Assembly (NCBI GenBank): GCA_037013685.1
Contig: CM072887.1
Location: 41,405,154 to 41,469,153, forward strand
DNA: 64,000 bases
Origin: Acridotheres tristis
Taxonomy: Eukaryota > Chordata > Aves > Passeriformes > Sturnidae
Direction: 5' to 3'
The notes under the pieces were generated by a model, which saw only the letters and a list, made by a program, of their open reading frames with translations, did not search any database and was not told the DNA's origin. Positions 52,869 to 64,000 of the stretch are shown here, one piece after another (position 1 is the first letter of the stretch; each line of letters begins with the position of its first letter). Position numbers and translations under genes: made by a program.

Positions 52869-53460
52869 TGTACTAGTTTTTGCTGGGGTAGTTAATTTTC
52901 TTCACAGTGGCTGGTATGGGGCTGTGTTTTGGCTTTGTGCTGAACACAGGGTTGATAATATCAAGATGTTTTGTTATTGCTGAGCCGGGCTTACACAGAG
53001 CCAAGTTTTCTACTTTTCATACTGTGACGCTGGTGAGGGAGGCGGTGCCTGAGAGTCTGGGAGGAGACATGTCCAGGGCAGGTGACCCCAAATGACTAAA
53101 GGGATATTCCAGACCATGTGACATCCTGCTCAGTATATAAAGTGAGGGGAAGAAGAGGAAGGTGAGGGGATGTTTGGGTTGATGGCATTTGCCTTCCCAC
53201 ACAACTGCTGTGTGTGATGGGATCCTGCTCTGCTGGGGATGGCTCAACACCTGCCTGGCCATGAGAAGCAGGGAATTAATTCCTTGTTTTGCTTTGCTTG
53301 TGTGCTTTTGCACTTTTTGCTTTCCCTAATAAATTGTCTTTATCTCAACCTATGAGTTTTCCAGCTTTTACCCTTCCTGTTCTCTCCCCAGTCTCACTGG
53401 TTGGGGAGTGAGTGAGTGGCTGTGTGGTGCTTGGTGGTTGGCTGGGACTAAACCCTGACA
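52869..53460 (+). mobile_element. LTR of a related family (copy C)
   Basis: Starts TGTACTAGTTTTTGCTGGGG and ends GGGACTAAACCCTGACA, the same termini pattern as copies A and B but more diverged in the middle. It keeps a TATATAA box (53134-53140) after GGGATATTCC and an AATAAA (53328-53333) before TTTATCTCAACC, so the promoter and poly(A) elements still look intact. No retroviral genes are next to it. Confidence 0.68.
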
Positions 53461-56400
53461 AGATCAAATACCTTTCTCAGCCATTGGGGCAGGTATATTC
53501 TGCAGTCTTTCCTTCTGCTTAAAATCATGTGTTTAAGCCTGATTCTTTTGTATTAAGGTCCTTTTGGATCACTCTGGAAATCTAATTATCCTGGAAGCAA
53601 GCATAGGTGGGAAACTCAGAGTCCAGAATTCAGCTTGTAGTTTTTCTGCAGCTGTACACCATGTGGGATCAGGAATGGTGCTTTCGTTCAGTTATGAGCA
53701 AAGAAATTCAGAGCAGATTCCCATTAAGGCCTCCCAAAACATACCTGCCTACATCTACTTGGATACTTACACATGTGCCCATCTGGCAGGATGGCAGCGA
53801 GCCCAGAACAGCTGGATCCTCTTCGTGGGTGCTGCTGCTGTGCCAGACGTGGTGTTTGGTACCTGACCTCTGTAACCAGGCAAGTGACTCCTCAAACAGC
53901 TACCACATGCCTATCTGAACAATGTCTTTTCACTCCTGACCACACTTTCCCTGACCTCCCCTGCAGTGAGTACTGATGGGCCATTTGCCAGATACATGCA
54001 TTACCTTGCAGCAGGCAGCTTGAAAACTCTCACAAGCTTTATCTTTTAAGGGACAGGTAGCATTTGCCAGTAAAGGCCTTGGGCCTTTCCAAGGAAGGTT
54101 CATGCCACTGTCAGTCCACAGCAATAGGAAAACAGTTACTTTAAAAATCAAAAGGAGAGAATCATGCTGAGTTGAACGCACAAATGGAACTCTTGGATTG
54201 CCGTGTGGATGAATTGTTGCCCGAGAATATGGATGTTCTTGTCCATAAGCAAAAGAACAGAAGGGGTTTTCTGTGCTGGAAAGTAAAACGAAAAAGAAAT
54301 GGAATGGAAAAAAAAATTTAGTCACACCTGAAAATATCAATTGCAATTGATTGTCTACAGGAACATCATCATCCTTTAAAGCTATACAAATAAGTATTTG
54401 CAGGCCTCTGCCTGTTAAGGCATGAAAGCTCTGTGTCTTGATTTCAACAGTGTCGAGATGGAAAAAGCCAATTAAAACAATTCAATGTAACAGAAGCAAG
54501 GTAGGTCAGCTTCTTCTGGGAGACCAAAGAGGATAATTTTCTCACATTACTTTGCTGATGGGATGATGCCCATGCTCTACCTATCACTTTGCTTAATATT
54601 TTGGCTCAGGATTAAATTTTACTGCTGCTGAAATTTACAATCCCTCTCTCAGTTCCAGGAATCAGATTTAGGTCTGCATAAGGTCCTTAAATCTAAAACT
54701 AATGTAAACAGCAAAGGACTTAATAGAAATCCTATAAATGCGTAAATCCAGTGGATTTATTTCCTGAAGCAGTAACAAGGGTTAGCTGTGCAGAAGCTAC
54801 AGTTGATCCAGCATACTTGACTTTATATTTTGTAATGTGTCTTTTACAGCAGTGTTTAAGCACCTTGTACATCAAGGAGATTCACACTGAGTCAGACAGA
54901 AGGCTGATTTCAATCTCTCCTTTGGAGACCAATGCAAAGTTGTTTTGGACAATCTCCTAGGTGGTTTCTGCTGCATACATATAAGAAGATAGTCTGCACG
55001 ATGGGATAAGGGTACATAGTACAAGCTTGCTCTTGTTTCTCATGGGAGAAATCTCCACAGCTGGGATGCTTTATACTGTGTTCTTTCATCTTTTGCATCT
55101 TGTGCATGATTGGGTACCTTTCCTCTGCAGAAGGGCTCAGAATATTTTTGTTAGTAGTAGTTAAAATGTCACTCCATATGATATTGTAAAAGGAGATTTT
55201 GGGAGATTTGCCTATAGCCTGTCAACACTAAAATTATATTGAAAAGCTTCTAACAAGATTTAAGTTCTTAGTCTGGACTTCCAGCTGTGATCTAATATGA
55301 TAACTCAAATGATGCTCATGGTCCATAGTGATAGGAAAAGGTGTTGCATCTGAATAAACAATTTGTAGATACTTTAAAAATTCCAGATAAAAATCAGGCA
55401 GAAGTCCAGAGCCAGGATACTGAAGCTTTCTCTGCTGGATACATTAGCAAAAATTGCACTGGATCATTCTCAGATTAAAAACCCAGCCAATTAACATCTC
55501 TTGCCTTTGCCAGCTTAATTTCTGATTCATCACTGAAAAATTATTAGAGAAACTTGGAAGATTCATTAAAATGCAAATATAGAGTTCATTATATTCTTTA
55601 TTGCTATCTGCAAGGTGTTTGTTCGCCTGGGCTACTCCAATACAACCAGGCAGTGCCGAGCAGTTCAGAAGTGTCATTGTTAGGAGCTTTTAAAAGACCC
55701 CTGCTCCTAAATATGCTGTTTAGGCCCTGCTTTCTTGATTTTACACTGCCCCTTTCAAATTAACATCAGTCAAGGTTATTAATGCCTTATTGCTCTCCAA
55801 ATGGTTTCCACAAAATATAAATCATGACCGTATTTTCATATTATCTTGTCTTTGTGACTAACCAAAAGGAATTCCAGTAAACCTGTAAGACCAGCACATA
55901 TGTATTTTCCTTCTTAGCTAGGGAAATGGTTTCTTTTGACTTTTCTGAGTAACATACTTGCACACTTTGCATTAAAATTCACTGAGATTAGGTGAATGCC
56001 TCAACTCCGAATATTACCAACTTGCATTTCTGAAAAATCAGAATATTCCTTCAGGGTTGTGAGATTCTTGGCTGGGCTGATAATAAGATTGCACACTGAT
56101 AGGCAGCCTTTATTTGAAATAAATTTTAGCACATCTTCAGTGCATCTTTGATACTGTTGGTAATAACTTCGGTCCTGTAATAGTAATCAGATTTTCTAGT
56201 GGCATGTCAGTATTAATTTCTATTATCATAGTATTTTTATTCAACCAGTTGTTAATATTCCAATTTAAATCATAACTTCTGCAGGCACAATACACTTAGG
56301 GGTTACTAAAAATTTCAGTGAAAACTTATAGCAGTTGCTGAACCTTTCTGTTGGGCTTTGCTGTATTTTAAACATGTATTCTAATGGTATCTTTACTTGG

Positions 56401-57483
56401 GTCTTTTTCTTTACCAGCTTTTTTGGGGAGGTATATCACACACTGTTGACCAGAACTCTTCTTAAGTAAGAAATTAAATTTTCTTATTGTTGGTTTTCTC
56501 TTAGCTTGCACAGCTTGTCTTTAGTTGCCCCTCAAAACCCAGTACATTTATGTAAAATTCAAGCTGGAGAGCAATGCTTGTATCTTCCTGCTATTCACTT
56601 AAAAGAGAGGTATTGAATTAGTCCTTGGTCTTAAATAGGCTGGTTTCAAAATGACCATAAATGGATGATTATGCATCATTGTCAGCATCTCTTGAACATG
56701 TAGAAACTCCAGAACATCACAGACAGGATCTTCTTGTCCCAACAGTAAGAATCATGTTTGTATAAAGTAGAAGGGTTGCCAAAATGCAAATAATTCTAAA
56801 ATTATGAGCTGCAACAACATGGCCGATAATAAAACTGTGTGAGTGTAATTACATTTTTAAAATTACATTTTTAATTTTAAATTATTCAAATAAATAATAA
56901 AATTAGAAAACAATCTTTCATTCTTAAGTTGTAAAACTTTAGTAAGTTATCTTAGCTATTATCAACTAAGTAAATGATTTATTTCCCTGTCCATTTATAT
57001 TTGGCTGAGTAATTATTCCAATCCCCTTTCATTATTCAGTTGGTGTATTATAAACGGAATCCATTACAGTCTTTAGTGACTAAGATATTTTACACATAAA
57101 ACTTCGCTGAATAATTTCCAGGAAAGGTTCTTCTTGAACAGAAATGTATACAACGGGTTCTCCTATCTAAAAATCTTTTAAAATAAGTGGATTGTATAAC
57201 TCAAAACCAATCTAAAAGGAGAATTGTGTTCAAAGAGCACCTACTGGATGTCTTGGAGGTTTTGCCTCAAAACTTCTGTAGGGTTAAAAGAAAACCTGCC
57301 CCTCAGGTTTTCCAATAATGAGCATCTTTTTCCTGTTTCAGGCTCTTTCAAGTATTTCACAATGTGTAGGCTCTAAATACATATTCTTTGTATTTGGCAA
57401 AATGTAGGAAGCCCATCTCTTGCCCCAGCTCATGCTGAACATGTACATTCCAAAGTCTAGATTCTTTTTTTTTCCCCTTGGGA
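53461..57483. other. Intergenic, nothing recognised
   Basis: AT-rich DNA, with an A/T low-complexity stretch at about 56845-56905. No gene, RNA or further named repeat was recognised. Confidence 0.55.
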
Positions 57484-57577
57484 CTGTGAAGACCTTGATC
57501 TTCACAGCAATTCTTGAACAAGGGAGTTGGACTAGATAATATTCAAAAGTCCCTTCCAACCCAAGCTATTCTATGAT
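57484..57577 (+). mobile_element. CR1 LINE 3'-end fragment
   Basis: Contains the CR1 tail signature GGAGTTGGACTAGATAATAT, then GTCCCTTCCAACCCAAGCTA and TTCTATGATTAAA. Only about 90 nt are recognisable. The upstream boundary is uncertain. Confidence 0.85.
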
Positions 57578-60500
57578 TAAATAAACTTAGGCTACCCACT
57601 GATTGCTTCAAGTAATCACCACAGAAATCCTTTGGGCTTCAACTTGCAACTCCTTACAACATTCTAAACCAACATCTTTATTAAAAGAAAAATATTTCTA
57701 TATTTCATTCCTAACAAATTGTGTAAAATTATAGTCTCATTTCACTGCTAAAGAATAAGTTTGCAGCAGTAATTCACTCTTCAAAATTTCCACACCTCCA
57801 GGCCTAGTGGCTATAAATCATAGTGCATAGGAGCTGGGCTGGCTGAGGCAGCTTCTGAGAGGGGCATTCTCCAACTGATACTATTTCAATTAATTAACAC
57901 TGGAAACTATATACATAAGGCTTACTTTTAATAGCCTTAATTGGATACATGTATGTCTCATGTATTAACTCAGTGAAATTCAATAATTTGTGGATATTTC
58001 ATATATCAAACTACATAAACTGGTAATGTTACAAATCCTTAGCTTTCCAAGCTTTCCTTCACAAATATATGTCAAAATAAATATTGCTTTGGCTTCTCAG
58101 GTTTAGCAGGTGTGCTCAAGTCAGATTATAGCAACTGCAATTAATCATCTCACTGTCCCTGGACCAATACCCTGTGCTTGCAGTCATTTGTTTCCTCACC
58201 GTTATTTGAATAATATGATTAATTTGATCCATCCTTTGGAAAAATAAGGTTCATAGAAAACAAGTAATTTATACTGGGCTTCCAGCAGTTTCAGGCCTCT
58301 GGTCACTGTGGTGAGAATTAGGAATCGTTATTGTCACCTCTAAAGTTAAGTTCCTCAAATACCCCTAAAAATGCTCCCAAACTTTTGTTCCAACAATGCC
58401 TCCACTATGGCCAGAAGCTGCTTTTAAAGGCCAGGCTTGCCTTGTCTAGGTAGAAAACATACAGAACTCCCTGTGTGGATGCATGTAATTATGCATCTCT
58501 TCTGACAACACTTCATTTTCAAGAAGAAAAATTGTAAGTATATGATCAACTTAGTAAAACTTCATTAGCATCCTAATGAACTGAGAAATATCTAATGACA
58601 TCACATTTATTAACAAGCATTACAAAAATGCATCTTAAGCAACATTATAAAAATTCTGCTACCTCAGTCTCTTGTTAAATATAAGTGTCTGAAACAGAAT
58701 GTCCTTCACAAACTGCTGGGTCTTGCTTTCTGAAAGGTATATGGAAACTTAAGAAATGTAAAGATATTTTTTGATTGTACCTAATTAATAACTTCTTCAT
58801 GTGCAAATGGAAGAAAACCTTGAACTACTATCTACCTCTTCTTGCATGCAATTTTACTAATTAAGAGAAACTTGTGAGATTCCTAGGAGTAAATCTTTTT
58901 AGCCTTTGTGAAAGCATATACAGAATATGTATCTGTGAAATCCACAAAGTGTTTGTATTTAGTCAATGCTAGTAATTCCTCAGAAGTGAGGCTGTGGCAA
59001 AGCACATGAAACCTGCTCCTCCAGCATCTCCCCACTCCTTGGCTGGGCAGCTGATGAATGGGGACCAGAAATCAGACTTGGAAAAAGAAAAGAAGCGGCA
59101 GCTGCCACAGTGCAGAGATTAAAAAAAAACTTCCACAAATAACTCAGCAATTGTCTTGTATCAGCTATAGTGGGAAGTGTTAATTGGTAAAACAAAAGGC
59201 TGTGATTTTCTAGCGGGTTATTTTCTGCTCTGCTGTATGAGAGATGTGTTCCTGACAGCCCATGAGCACAGCCTTCCTCTTTGGGGACTGAGGGATGACT
59301 TGCTCTCACAAGAGCCTGCAAGAGGTACTGCTGGGGCACAACAAGGCCATCTTTGGGATACTGGGCACTCTTGGGCACTGTAAGGGATCTGAATAATCCA
59401 AGCAGATACTTGAGGCAGAGGATGGGTCATTTACATCAAAGCAGAGGAAGAAGCGCTGTGGCTTTTGACAGATAACTGTTTCAAGATCTGGGCGTGGGTC
59501 AGACAGGCAGAAAGGGCAAGCTTCTCAATTTACACACTTGTTTTCTGATGGAAATTGTATTTTCTTGACCACGGCACATGCTGAGCATCCCACCTGCTGG
59601 AAGAACACAGCACCTTAGTGCATCCACCACACAGACATCGCCTGACACCTGCAGATGCTGCTGGCCTGAGAAAAAAGTACCATGTGATTTCTCATCTTCT
59701 TTCTTAGGGGAGAACATTGTTAGTTGTCAGAAGGTGTTATTTTAACGGTTCTGGTGTGTCTTGCAGATTTTGGTTCTTAGAACAACTACATCTGTTCAGC
59801 TGGCACATGCAACTGCTCTACCATTTTCACCCTAGCTGAAGTTATTGGTCTGTGATAATTTCTTGCTGTGAGTACATAATCACTTTTAATGAATTCTATT
59901 TTTGTTTCTATCAGTTCCTATCTGATATTTCTATTGTTGTGTGTATCCTTATTTCTCATGCAAAGAAAAAGAAAGCATCATAGCATCTTGCAAGGAAAAA
60001 TTATTTGTCTGAGTAAAGTCCACAACAAATATAAATGACAGGTATGTGCTGTGGGAGGATGTGGACATGTCAGGAATGCCATAAATTATCTATTTCTTCT
60101 ATTTTGATCCAGAATCTCCTACGAGGTTTCAGTTATATCAGAGCACAAATGCTTGAGGATTTGAGCCACAGTTTTCAGCTTTCTCTCATTCATTGTAATA
60201 AGAGTCGGGTTTCTTTCCTGCACTGATTTTAATTCACTGCAGCAGCCTTGTGCCTGAATTACACACCTGAGCATCTGGTTTTCCAAGGCTTGGAGTTCCT
60301 AAAGATGAGTGGAGGAGGTTTGGAAAACTGTTCCAAATGTCTTTACAGCATATGAAGATGGGCTGTTCTTGTATTATCCCACCTTCTAGTGATGTAATAC
60401 AAGGAATGGAGCCAGTTGCAGGAGGAAATTCACTGCATAAAGTCAGTGAGGCAAGAAGCAGCTACTCTTCGTTTTTTGATAAGGGCCTGGGAAGTCACAG

Positions 60501-61624
60501 ATGCTGAATAGAGAAGAGGCAAAGTCAGAATATAGGGTCACAAACACATGTCCTGGAGCAGGGCTTGTGCTGGAGTCCTGAGCCTTCCTGAGGCCTCTCA
60601 TCTTGAGCAGGGGGAGCATGAGAGTCTGGGAGGGACTCTTCCTCCGAGGTAGAGAGTGATGCCAGAAGCCAGAATGGGTATTTGTTCTATGTGGCGTGAT
60701 GCTTTGCATGGCAGAGCTCCAGCTGCAAGTCAGACCTCAGGGCACAATGACACTTGTCAAATAATAACTAAGAACAATTTTTTCCATGTCCTATCAATGT
60801 AGGGATATTCCCAGAAGCCTTCCCTGTGATGTGAAGAAGAAACAGAGCAATGTGCTGTGGTAGTCCACGAGGACTCTCAAAGAGGTGTGAGTGACACACT
60901 GGAATTTGTGCCCAGCCACATTTGTCCTGGCTGATGCAGAGCCAGGGGACCACATCCACATGCATGTTCACTCGTGTGCATCCTGCATTTGGATTTGCGT
61001 CCAAAGAAACAGGGTTTGACCTCTAACTGCTCCAAAGGGATTTCTTCATATTTTCCCATGCCTCTTACTCATTATTTTTGTATTTCGTATGGCCACAAAA
61101 TGAAAAAAACCAAACTTTTTCAGTCACGTAAATCTCCTCCTTCCCAGCTCTCCCTCCTCCTGGAGTATGCCAGGCCACATATTTGAGTGAACTCTGTGGA
61201 GGGGTTTTCTGTGTTTGCTTTCTGACATTCTCTGAATACAAACCCACAGATTTGTAAAATGTACTTTTGGAATATGTACACATGCTGCTGACACCACTGT
61301 TTTGGCCAGCAGCCCTTTTCCCATGACAACATTAGGGAGCTCTCCCTCTGTGCAGCACCACGTGAACTTTATTCACTGCCCTACATGTCAAAAACAGGAA
61401 TGTTCACTTCTGGGATGAAAGGAATGAGCTAAGACACAAACGACATTGATCTGCTTGAGGACACACTCTTGTGTAATTTAGGGAGAGGACAAATACTTCA
61501 TTGACCTTAATCTGATATCTGCTTATTTATCTGCATTTGATAAACAGCCAGTGGCTACATCTCAGCCTTGGCAAACAGCAAATTCTGTCAGCACTGCAGA
61601 TACCATTTATTGTTTTATTTTATG
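57578..61624. other. Intergenic, nothing recognised
   Basis: No exon or named repeat recognised up to the GGAA tract. Confidence 0.55.
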
Positions 61625-61897
61625 GGAAGGAAGGAAGGAAGGAAGGAAGGAAGGAAGGAAGGAAGGAAGGAAGGAAGGAAGGAAGGAAGGAAGGAAGGAA
61701 GGAAGGAAGGAAGGAAGGAAGGAAGGAAGGAAGGAAGGAAGGAAGGAAGGAAGGAAGGAAGGAAGGAAGGAAGGAAGGAAGGAAGGAAGGAAGGAAGGAA
61801 GGAAGGAAGGAAGGAAGGAAGGAAGGAAGGAAGGAAGGAAGGAAGGAAGGAAGGAAGGAAGGAAGGAAGGAAGGAAGGAAGGAAGGAAGGAAGGAAG
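61625..61897 (+). repeat. (GGAA)n microsatellite, about 68 units
   Basis: A run of 273 nt of GGAA units with no interruption that I could see. Open frames across it reading KEGR repeats are artefacts. Such length and purity indicate an unstable, recently expanded tract. The assembled length may differ from the true length. Confidence 0.98.
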
Positions 61898-64000
61898 ATT
61901 ACCTTTTCATTACTGCTTTCAGGGCTTCCTCATCACAAGGCCTGCTTTCCCCTGCCCTGGATGTTTGGAGCTTTTATAAGCTTGCCCAGATTTTCCCCTA
62001 TGGCAAAACTCTGCCCTGAACAAGTTCCCAAGCATGTTGCACATTTAATGAGACTGACAGCAGCCAGCTCTAGGCTTAAAGACAGAAATAGCAGATTCTT
62101 ATCTGAACTCCTATGAACTGGGTGGGGGAAAAGCATTTGGGTCCGGTCATAGATGGAGTTCCAACAAGTTCCAGCTTGGTTTCTATAAGGCCAACTTAGA
62201 CCTACCATAAAAAGAGAAAGACATTCTTCAACTACAGCTTTGGGAATTTTACCTCAAATGCTGGTATAGCTAGGCCTTTATTCTATTAGTTGCAGAGAGT
62301 GTACAAAGCAAAAGTGTTCTATGCAACCAATTTCTCATTTTGTCAGTACCAGCCTGGCAGGAGAAGGGCATCTTCTTTTGGATTTCTTGGTTCGGTTAAT
62401 TTAGTTTATTTCACACTGTGGAGATCTGGACGCTAAAACTTAGCATGGGAGAAATTTAATTTCAAGCTTGAACACAAAATGTGGTATTTGGTTCACATTT
62501 CTAGTTTGCTTTAACTTGTGCTCAACATCACTGGCTAGACTACTGAAAGGACTCTTTCTCTTGGTACTTCCCTTACTTCTACTTAGGATGATGTGAAACA
62601 GAATCCTAAACACAAATGTCTCACAAATATTGAGGTAAGTTAGACCTGGCCCCAAAGTTTTCAGAGCCTTTTTCTTTAAGAAAAAACTTCCCTTCTATCT
62701 ACATTTTGAAGAATTTTGCACCCAGTTTAGCTTGATTGACCTATTATCCTGCCCTGGTAGGGTTTAATTTCTCTACTGAATTCTGCACAGTCTTTTTTTT
62801 CTGATCAGTGTGGATTTGTATGGGTTTTGTGTCCAAGCCAAAGACCACAAACACCTTACGAGGATGTCTTCATGGACTTCAGGGACAGCTTACATTAAGC
62901 TATGACATGTGTTGCCATGTGGCTTCAGTCAGGGGTTTTGGCAAAGTTGTGAAGAAATTTGGTTCTCTCTTACTAGAAACAAGGAATCCTGAATTTGATT
63001 TGAGTCACTCTTTGCTTCCTTCTTCCTGTGCTGAAATGTTCGATTACTTATGGATGTCCTCCCAAGCAGCGATAACATTTCATTCAGAAACCTCTGGTAA
63101 CCTGCTGATGGATATACAGCCACTGGCTAAAAAATAAAGCCACAGTTTTCCTGGACTCACTCCAATAGCTTTGATCTAGAAACCTAAGAAATTTGCAAAT
63201 GTTTTGTAATGGAAAGAGAAATATATTTTACAGAATGTTTGGGAAATATTGCCCCAAATGAACTGTTACACACTACGGTGGAGAGGATATATGCAATAGT
63301 AAATACACAGCAAAGCTGAATTATTTGTGGAAAAAGAAAATTGCCTGCTTACCTTTGTGTGTGGAAATGTGAATGAACCTAAGGTTTTTAAATGAAATAA
63401 GTTGTATGATTTCAGTCCTCACTCTGTGGTGTGATAACACCAACATCATGTCTTAATCTCTTTTGGAAATGCCTTATCTTTCCCTTTTTCTCCTCCCACA
63501 GCATATTGTTGTATTGTTGCTGTCAGTTTCTCATTCTGGTGACATTTGCTGCTTGCCCCAAACTTAAGGTGAGCAGAATTGCAATTGAGCAGGTAAATAT
63601 ACAGCACCTCTGCTTGATATGCAGTAGCAAGGACTGGTGGCTACCAAGTGACTGATGAGTTTAGATTTTCAATACCAGTGCAGGCTGTACAGGTTTATTT
63701 TCACAGTTGAGTCTGTAATCCCTTGGTTCCTTGAGGTGCTGGATGCAATTCTGAACATTTTCCCATCACAGGATGTGCCTGTGTGTGTTTGTTGTGCCCT
63801 TGTGTGTGCATGGCGCACACAGATGTGTATGCACAGCCAACAGAGCACCAGGACTCACCTTGAAGCAGGGATTATCACTCTTCTCCTGTCTTTGAAAATA
63901 GGATGGCACCATGATGAGTTGATAGAGAAGTTATGGTCTGATATGAGCTTTTTCAATCTCAAAACTGGTACACAGACTACTTTAACTCATCTATATGTAT
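61898..64000. other. Intergenic, nothing recognised
   Basis: No gene recognised. A segment at 63502-63568 has splice-like edges (CCTCCCACAG before, GTGAGC after) but no supporting frame. A short TGTGTGC/GCACACA inverted repeat lies near 63803-63821. Confidence 0.5.

Noticed and set aside
61537..62116. Three long plus-strand frames with KEGR repeats
   Set aside because: They are translations of the GGAA microsatellite, open in every frame because the 12-nt period contains no stop.
63502..63568. Exon-like segment with acceptor and donor edges
   Set aside because: 67 nt with no supporting frame and no second exon nearby; splice-like edges are frequent by chance.

Overview
This is a window of vertebrate nuclear DNA, most likely from a bird and probably a songbird. 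It has two intron-rich protein genes with GT-AG introns, CpG-island promoters, a CR1 retrotransposon with readable CR1 reverse-transcriptase C-terminal protein, and three copies of an endogenous-retrovirus LTR family typical of bird genomes. The protein calls come from recognising exon translations by eye. The songbird placement is an inference from the repeats.

Region by region. Bases 1 to about 11.1 kb are intergenic, with a T/G-rich low-complexity block near 3 kb and a minus-strand LTR at 9.09-9.65 kb. A CpG island at about 11.1-12.8 kb holds the promoter and first exon of CCSAP (plus strand; coding exons 12192-12507, 20035-20318 and 22137-22310; 257 residues). Intron 1 carries a plus-strand LTR and an antisense CR1 fragment. 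A long 3' UTR probably runs to about 26.2 kb. RAB4A lies on the minus strand in tail-to-tail orientation. Its seven coding exons run from 45647 down to 30460 (218 residues), followed by a probable 3' UTR intron and a long last exon ending near 26.95 kb. The RAB4A CpG-island promoter is at about 45.4-46.0 kb. From 46 to 64 kb I recognise no gene, only an LTR-like block beside the RAB4A promoter, a plus-strand LTR at 52.87-53.46 kb, a CR1 3' end at 57.5 kb and a 273-bp pure GGAA microsatellite at 61.6 kb.

The convergent CCSAP-RAB4A pair matches the order I know from human chromosome 1, which supports both calls. The two products work separately: CCSAP is a centriole, cilium and spindle microtubule-associated protein, and RAB4A is a small GTPase of early-endosome recycling. 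I found no bacterial-type operon, CRISPR array, rRNA or tRNA, and no clear undescribed multi-gene system. The observations most worth checking are a pair of exon-like segments in the CCSAP 3' region that read in frame from exon 2, an unclassified composite repeat block in RAB4A intron 1, and an LTR-like block with a 23-nt palindrome near the RAB4A promoter.
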